Part shown: piece by piece, positions 11,966 to 24,484 of the stretch
Numbering within the stretch: the first letter of the stretch is position 1
Layout: every line of letters begins with the position of its first letter
NCBI GenBank assembly: GCA_964007475.1
Contig: CAXFZM010000342.1
Coordinates: 1-64,000 of the forward strand
Length of the DNA stretch: 64,000 bases
Direction of reading: 5' to 3'
Origin: Hybos culiciformis
Lineage: Eukaryota; Arthropoda; Insecta; Diptera; Hybotidae
Position numbers and translations under genes: made by a program
Notes under the pieces: model-generated
Told to the model about the DNA's origin: nothing
Database searches by the model: none
What the model saw: only the letters and a program-made list of their open reading frames with translations

Positions 11966-12386
11966 ATGGATGAAGAAACAGACGATTTTCATGAATTAAT
12001 TCAAAGAAGGATAATAAGGAATAATTCAAATATTTTTGAACTTAATAAGAAAAGGTAAATAATAACAATTTTAATTCGAAATTCTAATAATTTTAATGAT
12101 GGAGACAAAACGTCGAGGATAATAGGTAAATATAACTTTTTATTACGGATATGATATTTTTAAATATTTTAATAATTATTTCCCATGCAGGTGATTCCGG
12201 ATATCCTCTGGAACCTTGGCTTTTAACACCGTACCATAATAATAAAAAAGGCTGTGCAATATCTTAATTTTTGTGGAGCTCTACATAACATTTTTTACCT
12301 GAAGATGAAGAATTACCCACCAATGATGATGATGATGAATTATTTATCGAAGAGAATAACATTGAAAACATAACTTGTTTAAATTA
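11966..12386 (+). pseudogene. PIF/Harbinger (HARBI1-like) transposase, internally deleted
   Basis: Remnant of a DDE nuclease of the PIF/Harbinger superfamily. An ATG at 11966 opens MDEETDDFHELIQRRIIRNN, an acidic-then-basic start like HARBI1 proteins. After a gap with a GCAG acceptor near 12190, the family's conserved block GDSGYPLEPWLLTP is readable (about 12190-12235), followed at about 12250-12300 by QYLNFCGALHNIF, the C-terminal A-x-LHNI block, and an acidic tail ending at about 12386. The blocks are in slightly different frames and most of the catalytic core is missing. A Myb/SANT-like gene lies downstream on the opposite strand, the usual two-gene composition of this superfamily. Confidence 0.6.
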
Positions 12387-12699
12387 AGCAAAAAGAATGA
12401 GAGATCAAATAAAAGACTATTTGTAAACATCATAAATTTTTTGTTCTAATAAATAAATTATTTTTAAAAGACAATAAGTGTCTTTTTTTTCAAATATAGG
12501 TACTTGAAAAAAATGGATGAATTAGATAAACATTTAATTAAATTTGTATTTAATTATCTTAATAGAACTAATATAAAATTTCAATTAATATAAAATTTGG
12601 TACCACCATTATATTAATAGATTTTTTTTTAAATCGCAAACTTCTAATAAGACATAACGTCTAATTTTGTTGCAGCTCTAATATTTCTCTTTTTAGTTC

Positions 12700-13455
12700 T
12701 AATCTTGCAATTTGCAGCTTTTCTTTTGATTAAAAAATTTTCTCTTTCATTTCAAAATTTATTAATTTTAGCTTGTAATTTTTTTCTTTTTGAGTTTTTT
12801 TTTTTAATTTAATTGTTTTTTCTTTCAATTCATAACTTTTTCTTTTGTATCTTAAAATTCCTTTGATATTCTCATTTACTTCACATTCAATTTTGGACGA
12901 ATCTTTTTGGTACTTTGCGACTTGAGTTTGTAAAAGATGATGTTTGCTGTTGGTAGTACGGGCCCGTTTTCCAAAGGAATTAATTGAATGCTCTATATGT
13001 TCGTCGTTGGTTTCAACGGGTGGTAAGTCAACAGTTTCCTCAGACATGATATTATTTCCGACTGTTGACTTTCCAAGATTTTCTTTGAGACCAAACCAAA
13101 CTCTAATGTCTCCTCCGTATCATCAACAGCAGTGTTAAAATTTAACAGTTCGATAACTCAGTTTTCCGTTACAGAGAATAACCTTAGTGGATAGGATCAC
13201 CTCCTGTACCGGAAATGTTGACTTTGTTGTTGCGTAATTTATTTTTAATTTTATTTTTATAATCTGCCCATACCTGAAAGATAATATTTTAATTTTAATT
13301 TTTAATTTTTTTTTTTTTTTGCATTCTCTAATGTAAGCTTTTTCCACACATTTCCAGTATGCATTGGAGGTCCTAGGTTGTTGAGTACATTTGACATATC
13401 GTTCCGCAAAAAGGGTTATGGAACTAGTTCTAGAACGTAGAAAGTTCGAAATCAT
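12700..13455 (-). pseudogene. Myb/SANT-like Harbinger partner gene, broken
   Basis: Minus-strand coding remnant. The upstream part (13455 down to about 13320) reads SNAYWKCVEKAYIRECKKKK, resembling part of a Myb/SANT-like DNA-binding domain. The next part reads NKLRNNKVNISGTGG near 13220-13190, a recognisable block of these domains. The downstream ORF (13047-12730) has an LPPVETNDEHIEHS acidic linker and then a lysine/glutamate-rich coiled coil ending near 12730. Frame changes separate the pieces, including an A-rich run near 13305-13320. PIF/Harbinger elements encode such a protein beside the nuclease to direct it to the nucleus and the DNA ends, and the neighbour at 11966-12386 fits that. 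Exact exon borders are uncertain. Confidence 0.5.
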
Positions 13456-13459
13456 TTAA

Positions 13460-14860
13460 TAGTTTTAATACTAAACCAGATTCATTAAAAAACTTTTCTA
13501 TTTTTGTATTGGTTGGACATCTTTTTAACCATAGTTCTACTTTCGAACATATTAAACGAGCTCAGTATCTTATATTTATCTCAAGTATCTCAATATATAT
13601 GTTTTCAATTTTAAGTTGTGTACAACTGTGCGAGATATTAACATACCAATGAGTTATCTGTATGAAAAACTATAAAATGTTATAATTTTAAATAATTTCA
13701 AAAATCATGCATTTTAAATAATGCTAGAAAAAAGCATTTACTTATGTCTGACTCGCGCTAGGTTTAATTGGTTTAATTCAAATTATTAATAAGGAAGAAA
13801 TAACTTAAATTTTATTTACAAAAAATATTATGATTAAATGCAAAATAATTTAAATAATAATAAAGTAAAATTCAAACTAATTTAATTATTTCAATTGAAA
13901 ATAAAAAAAAATCGCATTCAGTTTGCCAAAACATAATATAAATTAAAGCTTTCAATTTAGTTTATTAAATTTTATAATATTTGTAGAAAGAACCTATCTG
14001 TTTCAAAAACCACTATAATAAAATTTTATTCTAACTATAATCCTAAATTTGGTAAATTTTCTTTGTTTCATTCTGTGAAAAGTTAACAAATTGGAACTAA
14101 ATTTGTTTAAATTTTGTTTCCGTCGAAACTATAGCAGCAAAATCCAATATCGCTAGTGGTTTCCATCTTGTTTCAACTAAGGTATCTTGTATCAACTAAG
14201 ATTCTAAGAAACTAAGTAAAAGCTAAAGCTAAAACTTAGAAGACTATATCAAATTTTATAGAAATCGAAAATTATACCTAAAAAACAAAAAAATCAAAGT
14301 TATTGATATACAAATCTTTCTTTCATAGTGCTTCGAAATATTCTTCAAAAATAAAATGATTATAAAACAAATTGATTTTTTAAATGCGAATTTATAATAA
14401 AACGCTGTGCTGGCTAGTAAATAATATACAAAAAAAATTATTAAAAATTTATTATAAAAAGATAAATTTAAATTGATTAAAAAAAAAAAAAAACAAAGAT
14501 TTTATGGCAATCCTAAAATTGCACTTGCCTTAATTTCAACATGGGTGCTAACTTGATAAAATATAAGTTCATGAAAAAAAGACTAGTTTTGCAGAATATA
14601 ATAAGTTTGTCCACTTAGATTTTTCATTTTGTTATTCAAAACAGGTTAATGTTTTATCAAACTTTTGTCACCAAAACTATAATATTTTAAATTCATATTC
14701 TAAAATTTGTATTTTTGCTTTTGATAGAATTTTGTCTTTTATTTTTATTATTAGTTTCCCCATCGATATTACCAAATATCAAAACACGGTATTAAGTAAA
14801 AATAGCTTGGTATGCCACATTTGATTCGGTTTTCTAAAAAATACAATAATATTTTTAGGC
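13460..14860. other. Gene-free AT-rich stretch
   Basis: Nothing beyond long A/T runs and scattered stops could be identified on either strand. Confidence 0.4.
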
Positions 14861-14877
14861 AGTGTCTATTTGCACTC

Positions 14878-15280
14878 TCCGTGTCCGTGTAAATTTCCGT
14901 GTATTTTCCGTGTCTTTCCGTGTACACGGAACATACACGGAAAATACACGGAAACTACACTTACACAGAGATACACGGAATCCGTGTATGTTCCGTGTAT
15001 GTTCCGTGTGTATTCCGTGTACACGGAAGTGTGCGTGTGTGTTCCGTGTACACTAAACTTACACGGAACTTCCGTGTCATTCCGTGTACACGGAACATAC
15101 ATGGAATATACACGGAAACTCACACGGAACTTCCGTGTCATTCCGTGTACACGGAATAACACAAAACATACACGGAATCAAACAAAAATACACGGAACAT
15201 ACACGGAAACTTACACTTGCACGGAATTCGTGTATTTGCGTTCGGAATCCGTGTATTTGCTTTCGGGTCAGATTTGATAC
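14878..15280. repeat. Array of TCCGTGTA/TACACGGA octamers in both orientations
   Basis: About 30 copies of the octamer TACACGGA or its reverse complement TCCGTGTA are packed into 400 bp with short variable spacers. The two orientations alternate and often meet as TCCGTGTACACGGA, a 14-bp perfect palindrome. The motif makes overlapping ORFs in several frames on both strands, none of which looks like a protein. Base composition is far less AT-rich than the neighbours. Confidence 0.9.
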
Positions 15281-15544
15281 TTGCGTGTGTTCGTGTACAT
15301 ACGATGCAAATGCGCAATTCATGAATTGCACGAGTGATGAACCTGCAACGTAATTACGTTCGCTTATGGTAGGGAACTATTTCCCAAAGAAATTGGTTTA
15401 ACTGTCAACTGTGTAATATATATTGCAATGTTTGTGCTTTTTACTGGAGTTATGACAGTATAAACAGAAATGAGAGAGCATTGCAGATGAAAATGTCAGG
15501 TACGTGAATATTTCTTTGTTTTGGCACTTGATATTCGATGCATT

Positions 15545-15720
15545 CCTGGCAGGGAAAACGAAAATCTCTGGCAGGGCAAATGGAAATTGCGTATGGAAGT
15601 TAATCCATTTATCTTTCCCTGTCGGATCTTGGCAGGGACAGGCAGGGAAAGATAACCAAATCGCGATTTTCTTTTTCTGTGTGAGGGATTATTGTTTCCT
15701 CTGCCAGGGATGCCGAATAT
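15545..15720. repeat. GGCAGGGA-type short repeats in both orientations
   Basis: Several copies of CTGGCAGGGA or variants (15546, 15570, 15630, 15640) and inverted TCCCTGYC or CTGCCAGGGA forms (about 15615 and 15700) occur within 180 bp, a loose palindrome-rich array like the one just upstream but with a different core. Confidence 0.6.
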
Positions 15721-16153
15721 CAACTTCCTTTCATTTAACAATTCAAATCCTGAGTTCTTTCTGAAACTAGTAAATGCTTTTCACAATTGTAAGATATTTT
15801 TGGCCATATTTATATACATACATACAGATTTCACAAAAATCATTTCCATTTTAGGTAATACAAGTTAATAATGAATTTTGCACAATGAAAATTTAATGAA
15901 TTAATTCGTTTTATTATTTTTCCATTTCGGCAAGTACATGAAGTGCTGTAACGGAGAAACATTGAGACCTAATCATTTCTGATTCTATTACATAATTAAA
16001 TTTTCTTCTTTTTAATAATATAATAATTAATTACTTTTTTTTGGCTACTTCCTGTAACTTTTATTAATTTGTATTTACATTGTATTTACAAAAAAATAAA
16101 ATAATTATAAAATTAAATATGTGAGTTGGTATTACTTTATCTATGTACCTCTC

Positions 16154-18883
16154 TCATTGCAAACATTTTGAGCAGAACCAGTCTTCAGATAGATCTTGTA
16201 CTGAGTCAACACACTTTCGATCGTACCAATTTTGGCAACAGTCGCACATTATGGAAAAATCGGACAGCTTTTCTTGGCACTTCTCACATTTCCATGGACC
16301 ATTCTTACATTTGATTTTGATAAGGTTCTTAAATGGTTGAAAGGCATTTTTTTCAAAAAAATCCTTAAGGATATTAAAGTTGGTGTAATTGTTTCCAAGG
16401 CTATCGCCCATTTCGCTGGGTTGAATTGTAGCTACATATTCCATTTTGATTTTTTTTCCCTTTATAACTTCTTCGATTTGTGATTTTGACAAGAAGGCCG
16501 CTAGCAATAAATGTACCTGCTCTTCAACAGGTTTTGCTGCAAATTTTAAGCACTTTTTTACCTGATGCTCTTTGACGTCTAATTCAGTGGAGTGTTCCTG
16601 AATTCTTTTTGATTCTGGTTTCGGAAGAGTTGTCTCAGATGGCTGAAAGAGACAAAAGATGGTTCAATTGTATAATGATTAACTGTGAAAGCTTAATGAT
16701 ATAAAAATAAAAAATAGGAATAATCAGTCAAAATTCGCAAAAACACCAATAATAATAGGATTAAAAATAATGATAGTTGAAAGATTATTGTCAATTAATT
16801 AATAAAAATCGTGTATCACTTGTATCCAGAAGTGCGTACGAAGTTCAATCAAACAATAAATACAAACAAAAAAAAGTCAGAGAAATGAAAAAGTTAAATT
16901 CGTAAGTACTGCAAGTATTGCAATTATAATGTGATAGAATACTCAAATCCAAATTAAATTTAGTATTATCAAGTGCAAATGCATTTCAAGAATGTACATT
17001 ATTCAAGATATATGTTTGTCAGTGTTTTTTACCTCAGAAGGTTGTAATATTTCCGACTTCAACACAACTGGAGAAGACGCGCAGCCTATAGGCAAATCAA
17101 TCAAGCATCCAAGATTACTTTTTTCTTGGCAATTCTCATTATACAAGTTCTCTTCAAGTGCAGATAAGTCGATCAACTTTATGGATGAATTTTTTTTGAA
17201 GTATGAACATCGTTTTTAGCAATAGATGCAGGTGGGGAACTATTGAAGTTCTTTAGTGTCTGTTCAAGAATTTGAAATTGGTGCTCAAAAACTAAAGTGG
17301 TCTGGTTTATCATCGTTTTTGTAAATTTTTGTAAAAGTTTTTGGAGTTCTATTATTCTTTTCTCTTTTTCATCCACTCCATCAATATCCGCTGAGCTATA
17401 AAAAAAATGTAATTAAAACATTATGATAAATTTGATCACGTTAAATGTTTTCTTTTGTTAGTCCTAACATTTATCGGATGTAATTATTTGTCTCCCCTCA
17501 AATTTTGCATAATTTCCAGACCGAAATAAACTCTTAACTTTTTATTGTAAATAAAAATTTTGTTTCATTGTTGTAGTTATAGTTTTTCATACAAATCGTT
17601 AAAATTTGATTTATGTCCAACATAAAAAAGTTATTCCATAATTTTTCTATGACATTGTTAGTAAATATATACCTCATGACTTTATTACATGTTTTACTAG
17701 AAATATGTACGAGTGAGTACACGTATATGTAGTATACAGGGTAAATGATTTCTCAATTCATATAAACTAAAAAAATGCAGGTCAAAGACGTACATTGGTA
17801 TTGAATTTTGTCCCATGTCCTCAGTTACTATTTCTTCATTGTCGATTCTTCTTTCTTGCTTTTTTTGCTTGTTTTTAATTTCTTTGTTATTTAAAACCTA
17901 AATAAAGTTTAGTTTTCTGTTTAGTAAAATAAATATTTTACTTCTGATATAGATCAAGATTATTCGAATACAAAATGTTGCTTACAGTCATGTAATATTC
18001 GTGATCATGTTCAACGTTTATTCTACTTATTTCCAGCGCTTTTTCAACTTTTCCTTCTTCGTAAAATTCATCTACGATATCTAGTGAAATCCATTTAGCA
18101 CGTATTTCGAAAGGACACTGATTAATTAGTGATCTGAAATGTAATATTTAATTTGGATATCTTGGCTTATTCAAACACATTAGTTTACTGTGCATAACAA
18201 TACTGATATTATAATACGTAGGAAAAGTTACCACGAGTATTAAATTTTCTTTTGTATTTTGCGTAAATAATGAAGAATAGGCAAATAGGGCTATTATTTT
18301 ATGCAAGCATTGTATTGTCACCGGAAATAAGGATCTGTGAAAAATTTCAGCTAAAACGGTTCGCGGGAACAGGGTCAAATATCAGTTGTAAGATTTGATG
18401 ACAAACTTACTAACGTACAAACTCACAAGCGCTCACAGCATCTTTTTAATAATAAAATCCTGTTTCTTAATTTTTTTTTATATTTTTTATGTATACAAAA
18501 AACAAGATTATAGAGCATGCGAAAAAGTATCGCAAACAATGTAATAAAATGTATAGAGGTATTTATTAAATCTCGAAAAGAAATATAATAATAATAATTA
18601 CTTGTCGATGTCTTCAGTTTGTTTAGATTGAGGTTTACTGTCTGGCAGCAAAATACGATTTCGGTATATTTTATCTTGCTGTAATTTTCGAACAAATCTT
18701 CCGATTTCTGCTGGATTTTTTGCATCACTTTCTTATTTATCTCATGGCTCCCTTTTTTTTTATATTAAAACCATAGATCAAAGCGAATTCGCAAACCCTA
18801 TTTTTTAATTCCTTAAAATTGAAAAAACGGCTTCCTTGCAACTCAGCTATTGAAATTAGTGTGCACTCTACAGAGTCAGACAT
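16154..18883 (-). pseudogene. PHD-finger gene, multi-exon, frameshifted
   Basis: Minus-strand gene ending in a PHD-type zinc finger: WKCEKCQEKLSDFSIMCDCC, then WY, a Cys, and WFCSKC near the stop at 16154. PHD fingers usually read histone tails. Exons supported by AG/GT borders: a first exon from ATG 18883 (MSDSVECTLISIAELQGSRF); about 18133-17990 (CPFEIRAKWISLDIVDEFYE); about 17898-17797; about 17395-17030 (coiled coil, then LIDLPIGCASSP); and 16642-16154 (KKCLKFAAKPVEEQVHLLLA then the PHD finger). The first exon changes frame and has stops around a run of nine A near 18755, and the fourth shifts in a run of eight T near 17190. So it is decayed, or the homopolymers are misassembled. A partial inverted copy lies at 63657-64000. 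I do not know the family. Confidence 0.55.
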
Positions 18884-19139
18884 CTTCTGAAAAAATATAA
18901 TAATAATATAATACTGTTTAACCTTTATTTAAAACGAGTTCTACTAAAAGATGTTAAAAACATGATTACGCGCTGAATTATTAAAATGACTATTTTCTTT
19001 GTTCACAGTTGGATATTAGGATTTACTTATATGTATAGATTGGTTTCAAAGGTTTTCTTGGAACAAGAGCTACAACAGGTTGAATAATCGTTAAAATGTG
19101 AAATTTTTCACAATTCCAAAAAAGCGTAAGTTCTGATGA

Positions 19140-19520
19140 TAAGAGCACCACCGATTTAGCTAAAACTTGGAGGGGGTAGAGGAGGTGCCAAATCACCCAA
19201 AACCGAAAACTGTTATTGGGGCTCAAGCCTTGTTTCGAAAATATGGCTCCCACAAAAGTTTCATACAATTTATATGGGCAATTTTGTTTTTTACCCAATT
19301 TGCTTTATTTTATGAGAGTGGGTAGAGGCGATATACCAGAACGACTAGTGTCTCGTTCAAGAACACTCCCTCTACCACTTCTGCAAAAATAAAGCAAATT
19401 GGGTAACAAAAATATTGCTCATATAAATTGATTTTCGAAACAGGGCCTGGGCCTTAATAATGGTTTTCGATTAGGGGTTTGGTCACCGCCTCTACCCCCT
19501 CGTCAGTTTCAACAAAATCT
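19140..19520. repeat. Hairpin of two inverted copies of the GGTAGAGGCGGTG module
   Basis: The left arm (about 19140-19330, starting near GGAGGGGGTAGAGGAGGTGC and ending GGGTAGAGGCGATATACC) is answered by an inverted copy (about 19365-19520, ending CACCGCCTCTACCCCCTCG). Shared landmarks are a cccaatttgctttatt/aataaagcaaattggg pair and a GTTTCGAAAA/TTTTCGAAAC pair. The spacer is about 30 bp. It sits just outside the left satellite array. Confidence 0.65.
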
Positions 19521-19659
19521 GTAAGGGTCACACTGTACTTTAGCTAGTGGATATCGGATTTTTCAGCATAAAAAAATGAACCATTTTTAATTTTTCGCAA
19601 ATAACTGGGAAACGGTTCGTTTTTTCGTGCACCGTGATCGATTACCGGTCAGTTCCGCC

Positions 19660-22600
19660 ACCAACTGCTTTAAATTTATTACAATTAAAATTTAATGTAC
19701 GTGTACCAAATTCAAGTGGATTAAAGTTCCTACTTATAATTCGAAAAACAAAATTCTTCCAAACTGATCGATTACCGGCTAGTCCCGCCACCAATTGATT
19801 TAAATTTATCATAATTCTTTTTATCTTTGAATTAAAATGTAATGTACCAAATTCAAGTGGATTAAAGTTTCTGCTTATAATTCGAAAAATAAAATTCTTC
19901 CAAACTGATCGATTACCGGCTAGTCCCGCCACCAATTGATTTATATTTATTATAATTCTTTTTATCTTTGAATTAAAATGAAATGTACGTGTACCAAATT
20001 CAAGTGGATTAAAGTTCCGACTTATAATTCGATAAAATAAAATTCTTCCAAACTGTTCGATTACCGGCTAGTCCTGCCACCAATTGATTTATATTTCTTA
20101 TTTATTTATTTTTGAATTAAAATGTAATGTACGTGTACCAAATTCAAGTGGATTAAAGTTCCTACTTATAATTCGAAAAATAAAATTCTTCCAAACTGAT
20201 CGATTACCGGCTAGTCCCGCCACCAATTGATTTAAATTTATTATAATTCTTTTTATCTTTGAATTAAAATGTAATGTACGTGTACCAAATTCAAGTGGAT
20301 TAAAGTTCCTACTTATAATTCGAAAAATAAAATTCTTCCAAACTGATCGATTACCGGCTAGTCCTGCCACCAATTGATTTATATTTATTATAATTCTTTT
20401 TATCTTTGAATTAAAATGTAATGTACGTGTACCAAATTCAAGTGGATTAAAGTTCCTACTTATAATTCGAAAAATAAAATTCTTCCAAACTGATCGATTA
20501 CCGGCTAGTCCCGCCACCAATTGATTTAAATTTATAATTCTTTTTATCTTTGAATTAAAATGTAATGTACCTGTACCAAATTCAAGTGGATTAAAGTTCC
20601 TACTTATAATTCGAAAAATAAAATTCTTCCAAACTGATCGATTACCGGCTAGTCCTGCCACCAATTGATTTATATTTATTATAATTCTTTTTATCTTTGA
20701 ATTAAAATGTAATGTACGTATACCAAATTCAAGTGGATTAAAGTTCCTACTTATAATTCGAAAAACAAAATTCTTCCAAACTGATCGATTGCCGGCTAGT
20801 CCCGCCACCAATTGATTTAAATTTATTATAATTCTTTTTATCTTTGAATTAAAATGTAATGTACGTGTACCAAATTCAAGTGGATTAAAGTTCCTACTTA
20901 TAATTCGAAAAATAAAATTCTTCCAAACTGATCGATTACCGGCTAGTCCCGCCACCAATTGATTTATATTTATAATTCTTTTTATCTTTGAATTAAAATG
21001 TAATGTACCTGTACCAAATTCAAGTGGATTAAAGTTCCTACTTATAATTCGAAAAATAAAATTCTTCCAAACTGATCGATTACCGGCTAGTCCTGCCACC
21101 AATTGATTTATATTTATTATAATTCTTTTTATCTTTGAATTAAAATGTAATGTACGTGTACCAAATTCAAGTGGATTAAAGTTCCTACTTATAATTCGAA
21201 AAATAAAATTCTTCCAAACTGATCGATTACCGGCTAGTCCCGCCACCAATTGATTTAAATTTATTATAATTCTTTTTATCTTTAAATTAAAATGTAATGT
21301 ACCAAATTCAAGTGGATTAAAGTTCCTACTTATAATTCGAAAAATAAAATTCTTCCAAACTGATCGATTACCGGCTAGCCCCGCCACCAATTGATTTAAA
21401 TTTATTATAATTCTTTTTATCTTTGAATTAAAATGTAATGTACGTGTACCAAATTCAAGTGGATTAAAGTTCCTACTTATAATTCGAAAAATAAAATTCT
21501 TCCAAACTGATCTATTACCGGCTAGTCCTGCCACCAATTGATTTATATTTATTATAATTCTTTTTATCTTTGAATTAAAATGTAATGTACGTATACCAAA
21601 TTCAAGTGGATTAAAGTTCCTACTTATAATTCGAAAAACAAAATTCTTCCAAACTGATCGATTGCCGGCTAGTCCCGCCACCAATTGATTTAAATTTATT
21701 ATAATTCTTTTTATCTTTGAATTAAAATGTAATGTACGTGTACCAAATTCAAGTGGATTAAAGTTCCTACTTATAATTCGAAAAATAAAATTCGAACGTG
21801 TACCAAATTCAAGTGGATTAAAGTTCCTACTTATAATTCGAAAAATAAAATTCTTCCAAACTGATCGATTACCGGCTAGTCCCGCCACCAATTGATTTAC
21901 ATTTATTATAATTCTTTTTATCTTTGAATTAAAATGTAATGTACGTGTACCAAATTCAAGTGGATTAAAGTTCCTACTTATAATTCGAAAAATAAAATTC
22001 TTCCAAACTGATCGATTACCGGCTAGCCCCGCCACCAATTGATTTAAATTTATTATAATTCTTTTTATCTTTGAATTAAAATGTAATGTACGTGTACCAA
22101 ATTCAAGTGGATTAAAGTTCCTACTTATAATTCGAAAAACAAAATTCTTCCAAACTGATCGATTACCGGCTAGTCCCGCCACCAATTGATTTAAATTTAT
22201 TATAATTCTTTTTATCTTTGAATTAAAATGTAATGTACCAAATTCAAGTGGATTAAAGTTTCTGCTTATAATTCGAAAAATAAAATTCTTCCAAACTGAT
22301 CGATTACCGGCTAGTCCCGCCACCAATTGATTTATATTTATTATAATTCTTTTTATCTTTGAATTAAAATGAAATGTACGTGTACCAAATTCAAGTGGAT
22401 TAAAGTTCCGACTTATAATTCGAAAAATAAAATTCTTCCAAACTGTTCGATTACCGGCTAGTCCTACCACCAATTGATTTATATTTCTTATTTATTTATT
22501 TTTGAATTAAAATGTAATGTACGTGTACCAAATTCAAGTGGATTAAAGTTCCTACTTATAATTCGAAAAATAAAATTCTTCCAAACTGATCGATTACCGG

Positions 22601-24480
22601 CTAGTCCCGCCACCAATTGATTTAAGTTTATTATAATTCTTTTTATCTTTGAATTAAAATGTAATGTACGTGTACCAAATTCAAGTGGATTAAAGTTCCT
22701 ACTTATAATTCGAAAAATAAAATTCTTCCAAACTGATCGATTACCGGCTAGTCCTGCCACCAATTGATTTATATTTATTATAATTCTTTTTATCTTTGAA
22801 TTAAAATGTAATGTACGTATACCAAATTCAAGTGGATTAAAGTTCCTACTTATAATTCGAAAAACAAAATTCTTCCAAACTGATCGATTGCCGGCTAGTC
22901 CCGCCACCAATTGATTTAAATTTATTATAATTCTTTTTATCTTTGAATTAAAATGTAATGTACGTGTACCAAATTCAAGTGGATTAAAGTTCCTACTTAT
23001 AATTCGAAAAATAAAATTCGTACGTGTACCAAATTCAAGTGGATTAAAGTTCCTACTTATAATTCGAAAAATAAAATTCTTCCAAACTGATCGATTACCG
23101 GCTAGTCCCGCCACCAATTGATTTAAATTTATTATAATTCTTTTTATCTTTGAATTAAAATGTAATGTACCTGTACCAAATTCAAGTGGATTAAAGTTCC
23201 TACTTATAATTCGAAAAATAAAATTCTTCCAAACTGATCGATTACCGGCTAGTCCTGCCACCAATTGATTTATATTTATTATAATTCTTTTTATCTTTGA
23301 ATTAAAATGTAATGTACGTGTACCAAATTCAAGTGGATTAAAGTTCCTACTTATAATTCGAAAAATAAAATTCTTCCAAACTGATCGATTACCGGCTAGT
23401 CCCGCCACCAATTGATTTAAATTTATTATAATTCTTTTTATCTTTGAATTAAAATGTAATGTACCAAATTCAAGTGGATTAAAGTTCCTACTTATAATTC
23501 GAAAAATAAAATTCTTCCAAACTGATCGATTACCGGCTAGCCCCGCCACCAATTGATTTAAATTTATTATAATTCTTTTTATCTTTGAATTAAAATGTAA
23601 TGTACGTGTACCAAATTCAAGTGGATTAAAGTTCCTACTTATAATTCGAAAAATAAAATTCTTCCAAACTGATCTATTACCGGCTAGTCCTGCCACCAAT
23701 TGATTTATATTTATTATAATTCTTTTTATCTTTGAATTAAAATGTAATGTACGTATACCAAATTCAAGTGGATTAAAGTTCCTACTTATAATTCGAAAAA
23801 CAAAATTCTTCCAAACTGATCGATTGCCGGCTAGTCCCGCCACCAATTGATTTAAATTTATTATAATTCTTTTTATCTTTGAATTAAAATGTAATGTACG
23901 TGTACCAAATTCAAGTGGATTAAAGTTCCTACTTATAATTCGAAAAATAAAATTCGAACGTGTACCAAATTCAAGTGGATTAAAGTTCCTACTTATAATT
24001 CGAAAAATAAAATTCTTCCAAACTGATCGATTACCGGCTAGTCCCGCCACCAATTGATTTACATTTATTATAATTCTTTTTATCTTTGAATTAAAATGTA
24101 ATGTACGTGTACCAAATTCAAGTGGATTAAAGTTCCTACTTATAATTCGAAAAATTAAATTTTTCCAAACTGATCGATTACCGGCTAGCCCCGCCACCAA
24201 TTGATTTAAATTTATTATAATTATTTTTATCTTTGAATTAAAATGTAATGTACGTGTACCAAATTCAAGTGGATTAAAGTTCCTACTTATAATTCGAAAA
24301 ATAAAATTCTTCCAAACTGATCGATTACCGGCTAGTCCCGCCACCAATTGATTTACATTTATTATAATTCTTTTTATCTTTGAATTAAAATGTGATGTAC
24401 GTGTACCAAATTCAAGTGGATTAAAGTTTCTGCTTATAATTCGAAAAATAAAATTCTTCCAAACTGATCAATTACCGACC
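19660..24480 (-). repeat. 147-bp satellite array, left arm (about 33 units)
   Basis: Tandem units of 147 bp, for example CGATTACCGG at 20201 and 20348. Variants lack 6 bp (the RT codons of GTRTLHFN), lack 3 bp, or contain a 60-bp internal duplication of the FRIISRNFNPLEFG segment. On the minus strand the unit is open and encodes LVAGLAGNRSVWKNFIFRII plus 29 more residues. This leaves frames of 791 and 619 codons (22473-20098 and 24347-22488), closed by one variant junction (SKINK then stop). Blocks of variants recur in the same order in 20.1-22.5 kb and 22.5-24.4 kb, a higher-order duplication. I treat it as satellite DNA, not a protein gene. Confidence 0.9.
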
Positions 24481-24484
24481 CTTA

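Noticed and set aside
14862..15353. Overlapping ORFs of 64-135 codons on both strands
   Set aside because: All derive from the TACACGGA/TCCGTGTA octamer array.
20098..22473. 791-codon open frame as a real repeat protein gene
   Set aside because: It is built from a stop-free 147-bp satellite unit, has no promoter, signal or domain, and one unit near 20030 carries a plus-1 shift. Kept as repeat, with the frame bias listed only as an observation to test.
19660..24480. CRISPR-like array
   Set aside because: Units are directly contiguous 147-bp repeats without unique spacers, in a eukaryotic context.
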